A stretch of DNA of 64,000 nt from NCBI RefSeq assembly GCF_042661465.1, contig NZ_JBHSWE010000001.1, positions 1 through 64,000 of the forward strand, written 5' to 3'. The notes under the pieces are model-generated. The model ran no database searches, was not told the origin of the DNA, and saw nothing but the letters and a program-made list of their open reading frames with translations. How positions within the stretch are numbered: the stretch's first letter is position 1; every line of letters begins with the position of its first letter. Source of the DNA: Marinobacterium_A aestuariivivens (lineage in GTDB: Bacteria > Pseudomonadota > Gammaproteobacteria > Pseudomonadales > Balneatricaceae). Of this stretch, positions 11,025 through 20,393 are shown one piece after another. The position numbers and the translations under genes were made by a program.

Positions 11025-12478
11025 ATGAGCATCGCCGGGATCCTGCTTGCGCTGGCATTACTTATCTATCTCGCCTATCGCGGTTTCTCGGTACTGGTTC
11101 TGGCACCCGTCGTCAGTGCCGCTGCTGTTCTGTTCGAGGCTGGATCGCCATTGCTGGCAAGTTACACCCAGGTGTTCATGCCGGCGGCAGGCCGTTTCAT
11201 AGCGCTTTACTTTCCATTGTTCCTGCTTGGCGCCATCTTCGGCCGTTTCATGGAAGACTCCGGAGCGGCAAATGCCATTGCCGGACGTTTGGTGCGGCAG
11301 CTGGGAAAGCACAATGCCATACTTTCGATCGTGCTGGCCTGCGCGATATTAACCTATGGCGGTGTTTCCCTCTTTGTCGTGGCGTTTGCTATCTACCCGA
11401 TAGCCGCTGAAATCTTCCGGACTGCGGACCTGCCCAAACGGTTGATTCCCGCCACGATCGCCCTTGGCGCCTTTACGTTTACGATGACTGCGCTACCGGG
11501 CACACCTGCGATACAGAACGCGATACCGATGCCCTATTTCAACACCACCCCTTCGCGGCGCCGCTGCTGGGCATTATCACCGGGGCGGTCATGTTTATCG
11601 TCGGCATCGGCTGGCTCAACTACCGGCGACGTCAGGCCATTCGCAACCAAGAGGGTTACGCTGACTGCTCGAACGGGGTCAGACGTCCTCCACTGCGTGA
11701 ACTGCGCGAACATGCTCAGGGCGAAGGTTTTGATCTGATCGAAGTGGTTCCGGCCACCTCTCCAGTCGAGCTGCGGATCGGATTCTGGCTGTCAATTTCC
11801 CCCATAGCACTCGTAGTGGCCGGCAACTATCTGTTTTCCAGTGTCGTATTGCCCGCTTTGGATGCCAGCTATCTGGCGATGCCGCTCTATGGTGCGACCA
11901 GTTTGACATCGGTCATGGGTATCTGGGCCATTATCTGCGCCTTGTTGCTGGCCAATCTGTATCTGGTCGCCATCAGCGCGCCTCTGCGCTCGAACCTCAA
12001 GCGCAGCCTGGATGATGGTGCCAATGCCTCGGTGCTGCCGATCTTCAACACCGCATCGCTGGTCGGTTTCGGTGCCGTTATCGCTTCGCTGGCTGGCTTC
12101 GCTATGATTCGCGAAAGCATCCTCGGTGTTTCATCAGGCAACCCGATGATCTCGCTGGCAATTGCCGTCAATGTGCTGGCCGGCATCACGGGCTCGGCAT
12201 CCGGAGGCATGAGCATCGCGCTCCAAACGCTCGGCGAAACCTATCTGAACCTGGCGCAACAGCTGGACCTGAGTCCCGAGCTCCTTCATCGCGTCACTTC
12301 CGTCGCTACGGGTGGCCTGGATGCGCTGCCACATAACGGTGCCGTCATCACACTGCTGTCGATCTGCAAGCTGTCTCACCGTCAATCCTACCTCGACATT
12401 TTCGTTGTGGCGGTCATCGGCCCTCTGATTGCACTGGTTGTCCTTATTTCACTGGGTACGGTGTTTGGCGCTTTTTGA
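11025..12478 (+). CDS. GntP-family permease, possibly for D-3-hydroxybutyrate (frameshifted)
   Basis: An inner-membrane transporter of about 484 residues with 11-12 hydrophobic segments. The ATG at 11025 lies four bases after the patatin stop. The TALPGTPAIQNAIP segment, the SGNP and SASGGMSIAL stretches, and ATGGLDALPHNGAVITLL near the C-terminus are characteristic of the GntP family. The frame shifts at about 11560 in a short GC-rich run. GntP proteins take up gluconate-like or hydroxybutyrate-type acids by proton symport. The patatin neighbour favours 3-hydroxybutyrate, but this is inference. Confidence 0.85.
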
Positions 12479-12634
12479 CTGTTATTGTTAGCGACATACA
12501 CGTGGACGCCGTTGAGTTCAGACGTGCTCGAAAGCTAAAAGTGCGGGCTGCAACCTGAGTAACCGCCGGATTCAGGACCGTACTCGCAAACGTCAATCGC
12601 GAAGACCGCGATTTCAGCACCTGCAACGGCCTGA

Positions 12635-12750
12635 TCAGAATTCCGCTTCCGCCGCCATCACCGCAATAGCAACAGTACCGCCGGACTCCTTGCGGGCAAT
12701 CGCGCTCGCTACCGCCTCGGCGACTTCGCGAACGACCTGCTTCTCGGTCT
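12635..12750 (-). pseudogene. 3' remnant of an unknown gene fused to a group II intron fragment
   Basis: Beyond the point where intron similarity stops (about 12751), one reverse-strand frame gives a protein-like tail, TEKQVVREVAEAVASAIARK followed by ESGGTVAIAVMAAEAEF and a TGA at 12635-12637. The amphipathic composition suggests genuine coding sequence, but I do not recognise the family. The junction carries a short AGACC direct repeat, consistent with a deletion that joined the truncated intron to the end of this gene. Confidence 0.35.
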
Positions 12751-13369
12751 GGTCTGGGCTATATCCAGACCATCAACGCCTGCGGCACCCTTGTTTGCCT
12801 TCACGCGTTTCCAGGCACGCTGCATGTTTTCTCTCGCGAGCACCTGCCTCAGCAGGTCTCGCCCTGCGTCCTCCGACTCTTGTCGCGCAAGGCCGGTTTC
12901 ATCGCTGGCCGTTTGGGGCAGGGCTTCACCCTGACCGGGCACGACCCGCCCCGCGCAGGCGGGCATCTGATGCATTACCGTTCTCATCGACAAGACGTTT
13001 GACGCTCCTTCTCGTTTGGCCCTTCGCCCCTTGCCGGCGGCTACTATGGCCTCTGCTGACTTCTCGCTCCGAGTCTCCACGTCGCCCTTTCAGGCACAAG
13101 GCGAGATCTCCCCGGGTAAGAACACACTCCTTCACCGCACAACCGCCGGATATACGCCACTTCGCCTTGGCCACGAGAGCTTCGCGGCTTCTTGCCCGCT
13201 CGCCCTGCTCGGCGGCGCCTCATATCCGATTCTTGTTCATCGGCTCACGATTTACGCTCCACGCTTCCTCCCCACGGTCAGTCACCTTTCCGCAGTTGCG
13301 CTTCACTTCGTTCGCTGTGGCCAGCTTACGGGAGGACTTGCACCTCCAGAGCGCCCGTGCCGGGCGCAC
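12751..13369 (-). mobile_element. Truncated group II intron: 5' ribozyme end plus N-terminus of the maturase/reverse transcriptase
   Basis: On the reverse strand a 5' end starting GTGCGCCCGGCACGGGCGC at 13369, followed by GTGCAAGTCCTCC, matches the conserved start of bacterial group II introns. A structured region of about 380 bases follows, then an open frame from about 12987 containing LLRQVLARENMQRAWKRV and NKGAAGVDGLD, the N-terminal signature of intron-encoded reverse transcriptases. Similarity stops after DIAQT at about 12751. The polymerase motifs, the maturase region and intron domains V-VI are absent, so the element cannot splice or move. Confidence 0.85.
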
Positions 13370-13456
13370 AAAGAGGCCCGCACGGGGCGGGCCAAGGACT
13401 TGATGAGGCGGACCGCGATCAACACGGCCCTGGGAACAACAACAAGACGGGATGTA

Positions 13457-14827
13457 TCAGGCGACCGACTGTTCCAGCGGCTGGCCGCAGCGGTCGACCC
13501 AGTGCTGGCGCTCGCCCCCCAGGTCACCGGCCAGGACGAAGCCCTGAAGATTGCCTGCGGTGTCGACGAAGAGCGCGCGGGAGCCGCCCTCTTCGGTTTC
13601 GATCCGCCAGCCACCCTCGACGCCCGGTGCCGGAGCCAACAGGGTCAACGGCAGCGCCGGGGTCTTGACGATGACCGGCATCGGCGGATACTGCGCCATG
13701 GTCGGACGGCCCAGCAGGGTATCGGCCAGCGCACGCATGCCATGGTTGATCGGCGCCAGGTACGGCAGCAGCTGACCGTTGATCTCGGCGCAGTCGCCGA
13801 TGGCGAAGATATCGGGCGCACTGGTGCGCAGACCGCCGTTGATGACGATGCCGCGCCTGACCTCGATGCCGGTCGCCTCGGCCAGGGCGGTGCGCGGACG
13901 CAGGCCCACGGCCGAGATCACCAAGTCGGTTTCCAGCTCGGTGCCATCGCGCAGCTGCAGGCGGTAGCCATCGCCGTCGCGCTCGATGCGCTCGACGGTA
14001 TTCTCGAGATACCAGCTGACGCCCTGCTCCGACAGTTTCTGCTGCAGCTGCTCGCCGATCGCCTGCGGCATCAGCCGGTCCATCGCCCAGCCGGTCAGGC
14101 CGACGACATCGACGCCGTAGCCTGAGGCCGAAAGGTCGTTGGCGAACTCGCAGCCGATCAGGCCGTTGCCGATAATGGTGACGCGCTTGCAGTCTTCCAG
14201 GTGATCGCGCATCAGGCGATAGTCCTGCAGGTCGTTGACGCTGATCACGTCACGGGCACCACTGCCCTCGAACGGCAGCCGCACGGGTTCGGCCCCCAGT
14301 GCCAGCACCAGCTTGCCGTAGACCAGCTGCCCCGCATCGGTCTCGAGAATTTTGTTCTTCGGATCGATGCTGCGCACGCGGCAACGGCTGTAAATACGGA
14401 TACCCAGACGCGCTTCGATCTGCAGCGGGGTTTCGCTGACCAGTTCGTTGGCGGACTTGCCGCGCGCCAGGGCATTGGAGAGGGCCGGTTTCGAATAGTG
14501 GTGACCATCGTCCGCGGTGAAGACCAGGATCGGCTTTTCCGGGCTGCGCTGACGCAGCGCCTCGGCCATGCCGTAACCGGCGTAGCCGCTGCCAATGATC
14601 ACGATCGGCGGCTCGTTGCTCGGCACGACGGCGGCGACGGCGTCGGCCGGCTTGACGTCGGCGCTGATCTCGATCATCTCGAAATCGGCCTTGCCGACGT
14701 TACAGTCCGGGCACATCCAGTCGTCGGGCACGTCTTCCCAGCGCGTGCCGGGGGCGATGCCGTCGGACGGCCAGCCCTTGGCCTCGTCGTAGATCAGACC
14801 ACAGATGATGCATAACCACTTTTTCAT
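13457..14827 (-). CDS. Rubredoxin fused to an NAD(P)H:rubredoxin reductase-like FAD protein
   Basis: A 456-residue soluble electron-transfer protein. Residues 1-55 are a complete rubredoxin with the iron ligands CIIC (6, 9) and CPDC (39, 42). From about residue 73 an FAD/NAD(P) disulphide-reductase-type module begins with VIIGSGYAGYG. It has a second Rossmann motif in VTIIGNGLIGCEFA and the FAD-ribityl motif DIFAIGDCAE. Fusing reductase to rubredoxin should pass NAD(P)H electrons directly to an oxygenase or detoxifying enzyme. Rubredoxin and its reductase classically serve alkane hydroxylases, but no alkB is seen here. The nearest oxidative partners are the Rieske oxygenase and aldehyde dehydrogenase transcribed in the same direction just upstream. 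The frame is intact. Confidence 0.9.
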   Translation of the reverse strand: MKKWLCIICGLIYDEAKGWPSDGIAPGTRWEDVPDDWMCPDCNVGKADFEMIEISADVKPADAVAAVVPSNEPPIVIIGSGYAGYGMAEALRQRSPEKPILVFTADDGHHYSKPALSNALARGKSANELVSETPLQIEARLGIRIYSRCRVRSIDPKNKILETDAGQLVYGKLVLALGAEPVRLPFEGSGARDVISVNDLQDYRLMRDHLEDCKRVTIIGNGLIGCEFANDLSASGYGVDVVGLTGWAMDRLMPQAIGEQLQQKLSEQGVSWYLENTVERIERDGDGYRLQLRDGTELETDLVISAVGLRPRTALAEATGIEVRRGIVINGGLRTSAPDIFAIGDCAEINGQLLPYLAPINHGMRALADTLLGRPTMAQYPPMPVIVKTPALPLTLLAPAPGVEGGWRIETEEGGSRALFVDTAGNLQGFVLAGDLGGERQHWVDRCGQPLEQSVA

Positions 14828-15017
14828 TATTAGACCCTCTTGAAACACACCGACTCCATGGCCGGCGACTTGGGAGCCTTTCGGACCTGACTGATCGTCG
14901 CGAGGGAAAGTCTGTTTTGAGTCAGTTTCTGGGCTCTTTCGAGGCGAATAGTGGTTCTATTCAACGAGAAAGAGCACTGAAAATGGCCAAAATCAGCTTT
15001 ACCGCAGTAGATCAACG
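14828..15017. other. Gap of 190 bases between rubredoxin-reductase and aldehyde dehydrogenase, origin unknown
   Basis: The gap contains a stretch around 14930-15000 with shorter G/C runs and lower G+C than the flanking genes. It contains CTCTTTCGAGG and an approximate complement (ACGAGAAAGAGC), so a weak fold-back is possible. It looks unlike a normal operon spacer and could be a mobile-element end, but no family was recognised. Confidence 0.25.
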
Positions 15018-16474
15018 TTAGGTTCGACAGGCTCCCTTTACGCGAATCGCGACATTCTTGGTGCGGACGTAGCTGAACAGGGCTTCCTGGCCTTTTTCGC
15101 GGCCGTAGCCGGAGAGGCGGTTGCCCCCGAACGGCGTTTCGATGCCGCCGGCGAACCATTCGTTGACGAACACCTGACCGGCATCCAGCGCGCGGGAGGC
15201 GCGCATCGCGCGGCTGATGTCCTGGGTGAAGACGCCGGCGACCAGGCCGTAGTCGGTACCGTTGGCCAGTTCCAGGCTTCCTCCTCGCTGTCGAACGGCG
15301 TGATCGCGATCACCGGTCCGAACACCTCGTCGCCGAACAGGCGCATTTCGGGGGTGACGTCGGCGAATACCGTCGGCTGCACGAAGGCACCCGGCAGGCC
15401 TTCGACGGCGCCGCCGCCGCAGACCAGGCGCGCACCGTCCTCGACCGCCTGGCGGCAGATCTCGAGGATGCCGTCACGCTGCTGCATCGACACCACCGGC
15501 GTGAGGTCGGGATTGTCCTTGCCGGCACCGATGCTCAGGCCCGTGGCCAGTTCCGCGACGCGGGCAACGACTTCGTCGTAAATTTCGCGCTGTACCAGCA
15601 GGCGCGACATCGCCGAGCAGACCTGACCGGCATTGAAGAAGATGCCCCAGCGCACGCTCGAGATCAGCTGATCGAGGTCGGCATCGGGGAACACCACCGC
15701 CGCGGACTTGCCGCCCAGTTCCATGACGCAGGGCACGGAGTTCTCGGCCGCTGCGCGCATGATGGCGCGACCGGTCGGCACGGAGCCTGTGAAGACGATC
15801 TGGTTGGTTTCCTTGTGGGAGACCAGCGCCGCGCCGATCTCGCGACCGGGCCCGGCCAGCACGCTCAGCGCGCCTTTCGGCAGGCCGGCGCGTTCGCAGG
15901 CGGTAGCCAGCAGGGTGACCGCCAGCGGCGATAGTTCCGGCGACTTGACGATGACGGCGTTGCCGGCCGCCAGCGCCGGCGCCAGCGAGCGGGCGCAGAT
16001 CGACACCGGGAAGTTCCACGGTACGATCTGGACCGAGACGCCCTGGGGCTCGTAGCTGGTGAAATCGACGTAGTCCTCGCCCAGCGGGATCGACTTGCCT
16101 TCGATCTTGTCGGCCATGCCGGCATAGTATTCGAAGTAGCGCGCCGCTTCGGTGATCTCGTCACGGGCGTCGTTGATCGACTTGCCGTTCTCGCGCGAGG
16201 CCAGTACCGCGCCCTCTTCCACCAGCTTGCGAATCTCGGCACCGACGCGATACAGCAGCTCGGCACGCTGGGCCGGGCGCTCGCGGGTCAGAAGGCCTTC
16301 CTTTACACATTCGCGGGCGGCGGCAACCGCATGCTCGGCGTCGTCGAGCGTAGCGCTGGCGATGGTCGCGAAAACTTCGTTGGTGGAGGGATCGCGGACT
16401 TCGATGCGGGTTTCGCTGTCGACCCACTCGCCACCGATGAAATTGAGCCAGTGGTTGGATGTATTGTTCAGCAT
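15018..16474 (-). CDS. NAD(P)-dependent aldehyde dehydrogenase (frameshifted near the C-terminus)
   Basis: An aldehyde dehydrogenase of about 485 residues that oxidises an aldehyde to an acid. The catalytic Glu252 lies in MELGGKS and the nucleophile Cys286 in NAGQVCSAMSR; VPWNFP (151-156) and FTGSVPTG (228-235) mark the cofactor-binding fold. The frame changes at about 15275 (AAGCCTGG where AAGCCCTGG is expected), and the true C-terminus, with NEWFAGGIETPFGG, ends at 15018. The Rieske oxygenase gene lies about 100 bases upstream on the same strand. This suggests the enzyme oxidises the aldehyde made by the oxygenase, for example betaine aldehyde or malic semialdehyde. Its exact substrate is not determinable. 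Confidence 0.88.
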
Positions 16475-16517
16475 AGAAAGCTACCCGTCGTTGTAATGAG
16501 TAATCAGCCCTGAAAAT

Positions 16518-16551
16518 GAGCCGGCCGCCGTCTTGCGACGGGCGGCGGCTT
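16518..16551 (-). other. GC-rich imperfect hairpin between oxygenase and aldehyde dehydrogenase genes
   Basis: GCCGCCGTC and GACGGGCGGC pair around a four-base loop with one bulge. No T run follows in the direction of transcription, so it is more likely an mRNA processing or stability element than a terminator. Confidence 0.35.
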
Positions 16552-16570
16552 CAGGTGCTCGGGTGTTAAA

Positions 16571-17752
16571 TCACTTGGCGGACTCGGCGTACTGGTTGGC
16601 GACCCAGGTATGGAAGTGGTGGGTCGGCCCGTCCAGCACCGGCGAGAAGACGCCGCCCTGGAAGCCCGGCGACTTGCGGCCGGCCTGCATGCCTTCCACC
16701 GCGAAAACGTCTTCACCGAAGACCACCTTCCAGGCTTCCAGCTGCGCCTGGCGGCAGGCGGCGTATGCATCGCCACAGGCCTCTTCGGTGACGTAGAACA
16801 GGCGCAGGTTTTCCAGCGTCCGGTTGTGGGCCTTCGGCTCCAGGATGATGGCGAAGAAGTGATCCGCCTGGATGCCCAGCAGTACGTTCGGGTACAGCGA
16901 GACGTACTCGGCCTGACGCAGCTTGTCCTGCGGCCAGTCGGCGAAGCGCGGCAGACGGGTGCCGGCGACGTCGGACAGGTTGTAGGTGTAGCTGCCCTGG
17001 CCGGACATGTAGTCGTTGACGATCAGGTTGTAGTGCTGGTCCAGCGGCGAGTAGGTGTTCAGGCTCGGGTGCACCCACGGCAGGTGGTACGCCTCGCAGT
17101 AGTTCTCGATCGCCAGCTTGTAGTTGCACTGCACTTCCAGCTGCATCTGGCTTCCGGTCGGCGCGATGTGCAGGTTGTTCCAGCCGTCCCTGCCGCAGAA
17201 CTCGCTCCAGCGCTGCACCAGCGGCTCGATGAAGGTGTCGAAGTCGACCGCGTCACCGGACAGGTTGATGAACACCATGCCCATCCAGACGTGGGAGCGT
17301 ACCTGGCGCAGACCGTGCTTCTCGCAGGCGAAGCCTTCGGCCTTGTGAACGCCGACACCGCCGATGTGCGGGGTGCCCTTGAGGTTGCCGTTCAGGTCGT
17401 AGGTCCAGGAGTGGTACGGGCAGCGCACCATGCCTTCGACTTCGGTCTCCTCGATCAGCAGGATCATGCCGCGATGGCTGCAGACGTTATGGAAAACGTT
17501 GTATTCGCCGTCACGGTTGCGCATGATTGCGAGCGGCAGGCCCATGAAGTCGACGGGCTTGGCGAAACCGTTGCGCGGCAGGTCGCTGGTATAGCCGATC
17601 GCGGCCCAGGTTTTGCCCAGCACTTCGTCACGCTCGAATTCGAAAACGGCCGGATCGGCATAGACGGCGTTCGGCATGCCGCCGGCTTCCGCGATCGGCT
17701 TGCGTACTTCGTCCAGGACTTCCATCGGAATCAAGCGAGAATTTGTTGTCAT
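16571..17752 (-). CDS. Rieske-type oxygenase alpha subunit, candidate onium (choline/carnitine/betaine-like) monooxygenase
   Basis: A 393-residue terminal oxygenase. The Rieske [2Fe-2S] ligands are Cys91/His93 (CSHRG) and Cys111/His114 (CPYHSW). The mononuclear iron site has ENYCEAYHLPWVH with His223 and His228, and a likely third ligand Asp in VFGEDVFAVEG. This E-N-Y-x-E-x-Y-H pattern occurs in quaternary-ammonium oxygenases (choline, carnitine, glycine betaine) as well as some aromatic-ring enzymes. The start ATG at 17752 lies close behind a TCTCC/GGAGA ribosome site. No beta subunit or ferredoxin gene adjoins it. The aldehyde dehydrogenase and rubredoxin-reductase genes downstream are the likely pathway and electron-transfer partners. 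The substrate call rests on neighbours and is tentative. Confidence 0.85.
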   Translation of the reverse strand: MTTNSRLIPMEVLDEVRKPIAEAGGMPNAVYADPAVFEFERDEVLGKTWAAIGYTSDLPRNGFAKPVDFMGLPLAIMRNRDGEYNVFHNVCSHRGMILLIEETEVEGMVRCPYHSWTYDLNGNLKGTPHIGGVGVHKAEGFACEKHGLRQVRSHVWMGMVFINLSGDAVDFDTFIEPLVQRWSEFCGRDGWNNLHIAPTGSQMQLEVQCNYKLAIENYCEAYHLPWVHPSLNTYSPLDQHYNLIVNDYMSGQGSYTYNLSDVAGTRLPRFADWPQDKLRQAEYVSLYPNVLLGIQADHFFAIILEPKAHNRTLENLRLFYVTEEACGDAYAACRQAQLEAWKVVFGEDVFAVEGMQAGRKSPGFQGGVFSPVLDGPTHHFHTWVANQYAESAK

Positions 17753-18526
17753 GGTGTTCTCTCCACTCTCCGCCTTGCATTCAGGCTCTGCGTTGTCATA
17801 GCCGCCGAAACCTTGATATCGCTCAATCAAAAGGCCCCGGCGTTGTGTTAGGGCGCATACTAGTGGCGGGACGGCGGCACGAAAAACGATTTTTCGGCCG
17901 CCAAATCATTACCAAAACTCATAGGATGCCAAGTCGCTGGTTTTGGCGGATATTTTGCCGACCTGAGGGCCAACGCCACCCGCTTGCCCAGCTTGTAAAA
18001 CGCCGAGTAAGCCTGCGGCCCCACATATAACAGGCCATTGAAGCCTCTATTTAACGATATGCCAGGGCGGAGAAGAGGCAGCCAGCTACAGTTCCGCCCG
18101 AGGAAATCTGCCACTTTTCGCTGCGAAAACCCGGCCAGACAAGCCCGGATATGCATTCGCAAACGTCATCAACCCTTAAGGCGCCAAGCTGCCTTCCCGC
18201 TGGTGACGGTACGCGATGCGAACCGTACGAGTAATGTCATGGTGCGGCGCGCTTCACTTGCCGACACCCTGAACACCGGTAGCAGGCTCTCTATCCCCTT
18301 GAAAACAGACACCAGTCACCCCTTCCAGATGAATCATTACAAATACTCATGACCTGCCATCGAAAAACTCGTTTGATCCAGATCAATGTTTTTCCCAGTA
18401 TTGCGCCGTCGCGGGCCTCCCCGCTTCCCTGCACTGCACCCCCTTCGCAGATCACAGGTATCGCTTCATCGCCCGCCCCGCTGGGCCCCGGCATGACGAA
18501 ATATAATAAGTAAGGTGGATAACCCA
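17753..18526. other. Long divergent control region, no gene supported
   Basis: About 770 bases separate the leftward oxygenase operon from the rightward BCCT gene. A fold-back around 17870-17910 (GGCGGC...TTTTTCGGCCGCC) is visible. No open frame here has protein-like composition or a plausible ribosome site. Regulation by osmolality or by one of the nearby LysR proteins is possible but not shown. Confidence 0.4.
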
Positions 18527-20224
18527 ATGAGCAACAATTCCGGCCTTATCCGTGGCGTCGATCCGACCGTCACGATCGTCTCCAAGATCCTGGTCATCGG
18601 TTTCGTGATCTTCTGCGGCCTGATGGCCAAGGAAGCCGGCGCCTTTTTCCAGGAAATTTCCGACAGCATCCTGAACAACTTCAAGTGGTTCTACCTGTCC
18701 CTCGTGACCGGGGTACTGGGCCTGCTGATCTACCTGATGTTCAGCCGCTACGGGCATATCCGCCTCGGCAAGGACGATGAAAAACCCGAATTCAGCTACC
18801 GCTCCTGGCTGGCGATGCTGTTCAGCGGCGGCATGGGCATCGGCCTGATCTTCTGGTCGGTCGCCGAACCCATGTGGCACTATGCCGGCAACCCCTTCGC
18901 CGCCACCGGGCTGAGCGACGAAGCGGCACAGACCGCTATGCGTATCACCTTTTTCCACTGGGGCCTGCATCCCTGGGCGATCTTCATCATCGTCGCACTG
19001 GTGATGGCCTACTTCGCCTATCGCAAGGGTCTGCCGCTGACCATGCGTTCGGTGCTCTACCCGCTGATCGGCGACAGGATCTACGGTCCGATCGGCCATA
19101 CCGTCGACATCCTGACCGTCGCCATCACCGCCTTCGGCGTCTCCCAGTCCCTGGGCCTGGGCGTGATACAGATGAACACCGGCCTGAACAACGTCTTCGG
19201 TTTCGAAATCAGCATCGGCAACCAGCTGCTGATGATCGGCGCGATCAGCTTCCTGGCCATCATTTCGGTCCTGTCGGGCGTCGGTCGCGGCATCCGCCTG
19301 CTGTCCGAGTGGAACATGCTGTTATCGATCCTGCTGGTTGTAGCTGTGCTGCTGATCGGCCCGACGCGCTATATCCTGCACACCCTGATCGAGAGCACCG
19401 GTGACTATGTCAGCAACCTGATCACCCTGAGTACCTGGAGCGACGCCCAGGCCGACAGCGGCTGGCAGAACTGGTGGACCGCCTTCTACTGGCCCTGGTG
19501 GATGACCTGGTCTCCGTTCGTCGGCATGTTTATCGCCCGCATCTCCCGCGGCCGCACCATCCGCGAACTGATCATGGGCGCGCTGATCGTACCGACCCTG
19601 GTCACCTTCGTCTGGATGTCTGTGTTTGGCGGCTCCGCTTTGAAGATGGAGCAGAACGACCGCATCGCCCACCAAGAGCAGGTGGAGGCCGGCACCCTCA
19701 CCGGCGACGCGGCCGAGTTCAAGGGCGGCGACATCCTGATCGCGACCAAGGCGGAGACCACGTCGGCGATCTTCACGCTGTTCTCGAAGCTGGATTCCGG
19801 TATGTTCGGCCAGATCCTGACGATTCTCACGACGCTGCTGCTGGCGACCTACTTCATCACCTCGGCGGATTCCGGCACCCTGGTGCTCTGTACGCTGAAT
19901 TCGAGGGGTAGCCCGGAACCACCGATGCAGCTGCGCGTTATCTGGGGCGTGATGCAGGCCTTCATCGCCGGCGGCCTGCTCTATGCCGGCGGACTGAAAG
20001 CGGTACAGACCGCCTCCATCGTCGCCGGCCTGCCGATCGCGGTACTGACGCTGCTGATGTCGGTGTCCCTGATGAAGGCACTGCGTGGAGAATTCCTGCC
20101 GACGACCCCGCGTCCGCTGCGCGCCGCTCATCCGCAACAGGCGCCTGAAAACCTTTCGGCCGAGGCACAGGACTACGACCTGGGCGCCGAGCCGGTACTG
20201 CTGCGCGCCAGCGGCGACCGCTAA
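18527..20224 (+). CDS. BCCT-family transporter for betaine, choline, carnitine or DMSP
   Basis: A 565-residue, twelve-segment secondary transporter. The sodium-site glycine motif GGMGIGLIFWSVAEP lies in segment 3. The Trp-rich substrate box FYWPWWMTWSPFVGMF is followed by IARISRGRTIRE. The ATG at 18527 has AAGG(TGG) 8-9 bases upstream; an in-frame GTG at 18515 is less likely. The C-terminal tail is short. BCCT proteins import trimethylammonium or dimethylsulfonium zwitterions. With a DddP-like lyase 1.1 kb away and a Rieske oxygenase on the other side, this is probably the uptake system for the whole region. A terminator follows the gene. Confidence 0.92.
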   Translation: MSNNSGLIRGVDPTVTIVSKILVIGFVIFCGLMAKEAGAFFQEISDSILNNFKWFYLSLVTGVLGLLIYLMFSRYGHIRLGKDDEKPEFSYRSWLAMLFSGGMGIGLIFWSVAEPMWHYAGNPFAATGLSDEAAQTAMRITFFHWGLHPWAIFIIVALVMAYFAYRKGLPLTMRSVLYPLIGDRIYGPIGHTVDILTVAITAFGVSQSLGLGVIQMNTGLNNVFGFEISIGNQLLMIGAISFLAIISVLSGVGRGIRLLSEWNMLLSILLVVAVLLIGPTRYILHTLIESTGDYVSNLITLSTWSDAQADSGWQNWWTAFYWPWWMTWSPFVGMFIARISRGRTIRELIMGALIVPTLVTFVWMSVFGGSALKMEQNDRIAHQEQVEAGTLTGDAAEFKGGDILIATKAETTSAIFTLFSKLDSGMFGQILTILTTLLLATYFITSADSGTLVLCTLNSRGSPEPPMQLRVIWGVMQAFIAGGLLYAGGLKAVQTASIVAGLPIAVLTLLMSVSLMKALRGEFLPTTPRPLRAAHPQQAPENLSAEAQDYDLGAEPVLLRASGDR

Positions 20225-20256
20225 ACGGACTATCGATACAGGGCCTAGAGCCAGGA

Positions 20257-20290
20257 AAAAGGCCGCCGTCCATTGGACCGGCGGCCTTTT
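20257..20290. terminator. Rho-independent terminator after the BCCT gene
   Basis: A perfect 12-base stem (AAAAGGCCGCCG with CGGCGGCCTTTT) closes a ten-base loop and ends in a T run. The A run on the other side would let it work in both directions. Confidence 0.9.
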
Positions 20291-20393
20291 ATTGCTCCTT
20301 TGCAGGACCCGCTTTTTGGGTTGTTCGGATACGGGTTGCTAAGCTGCCCTGTAAAAGACTACAAGAGGTCGCCCTGATGGAGACAAAGGCACC

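Noticed and set aside
12690..13403. A 237-residue forward frame with hydrophobic and Arg-rich segments
   Set aside because: It is the complement of the group II intron fragment, whose 5' end and reverse-transcriptase motifs are on the other strand.
17860..18162. A 100-residue reverse frame in the long gap before the BCCT gene
   Set aside because: No ribosome site, no family resemblance, and composition like non-coding sequence.
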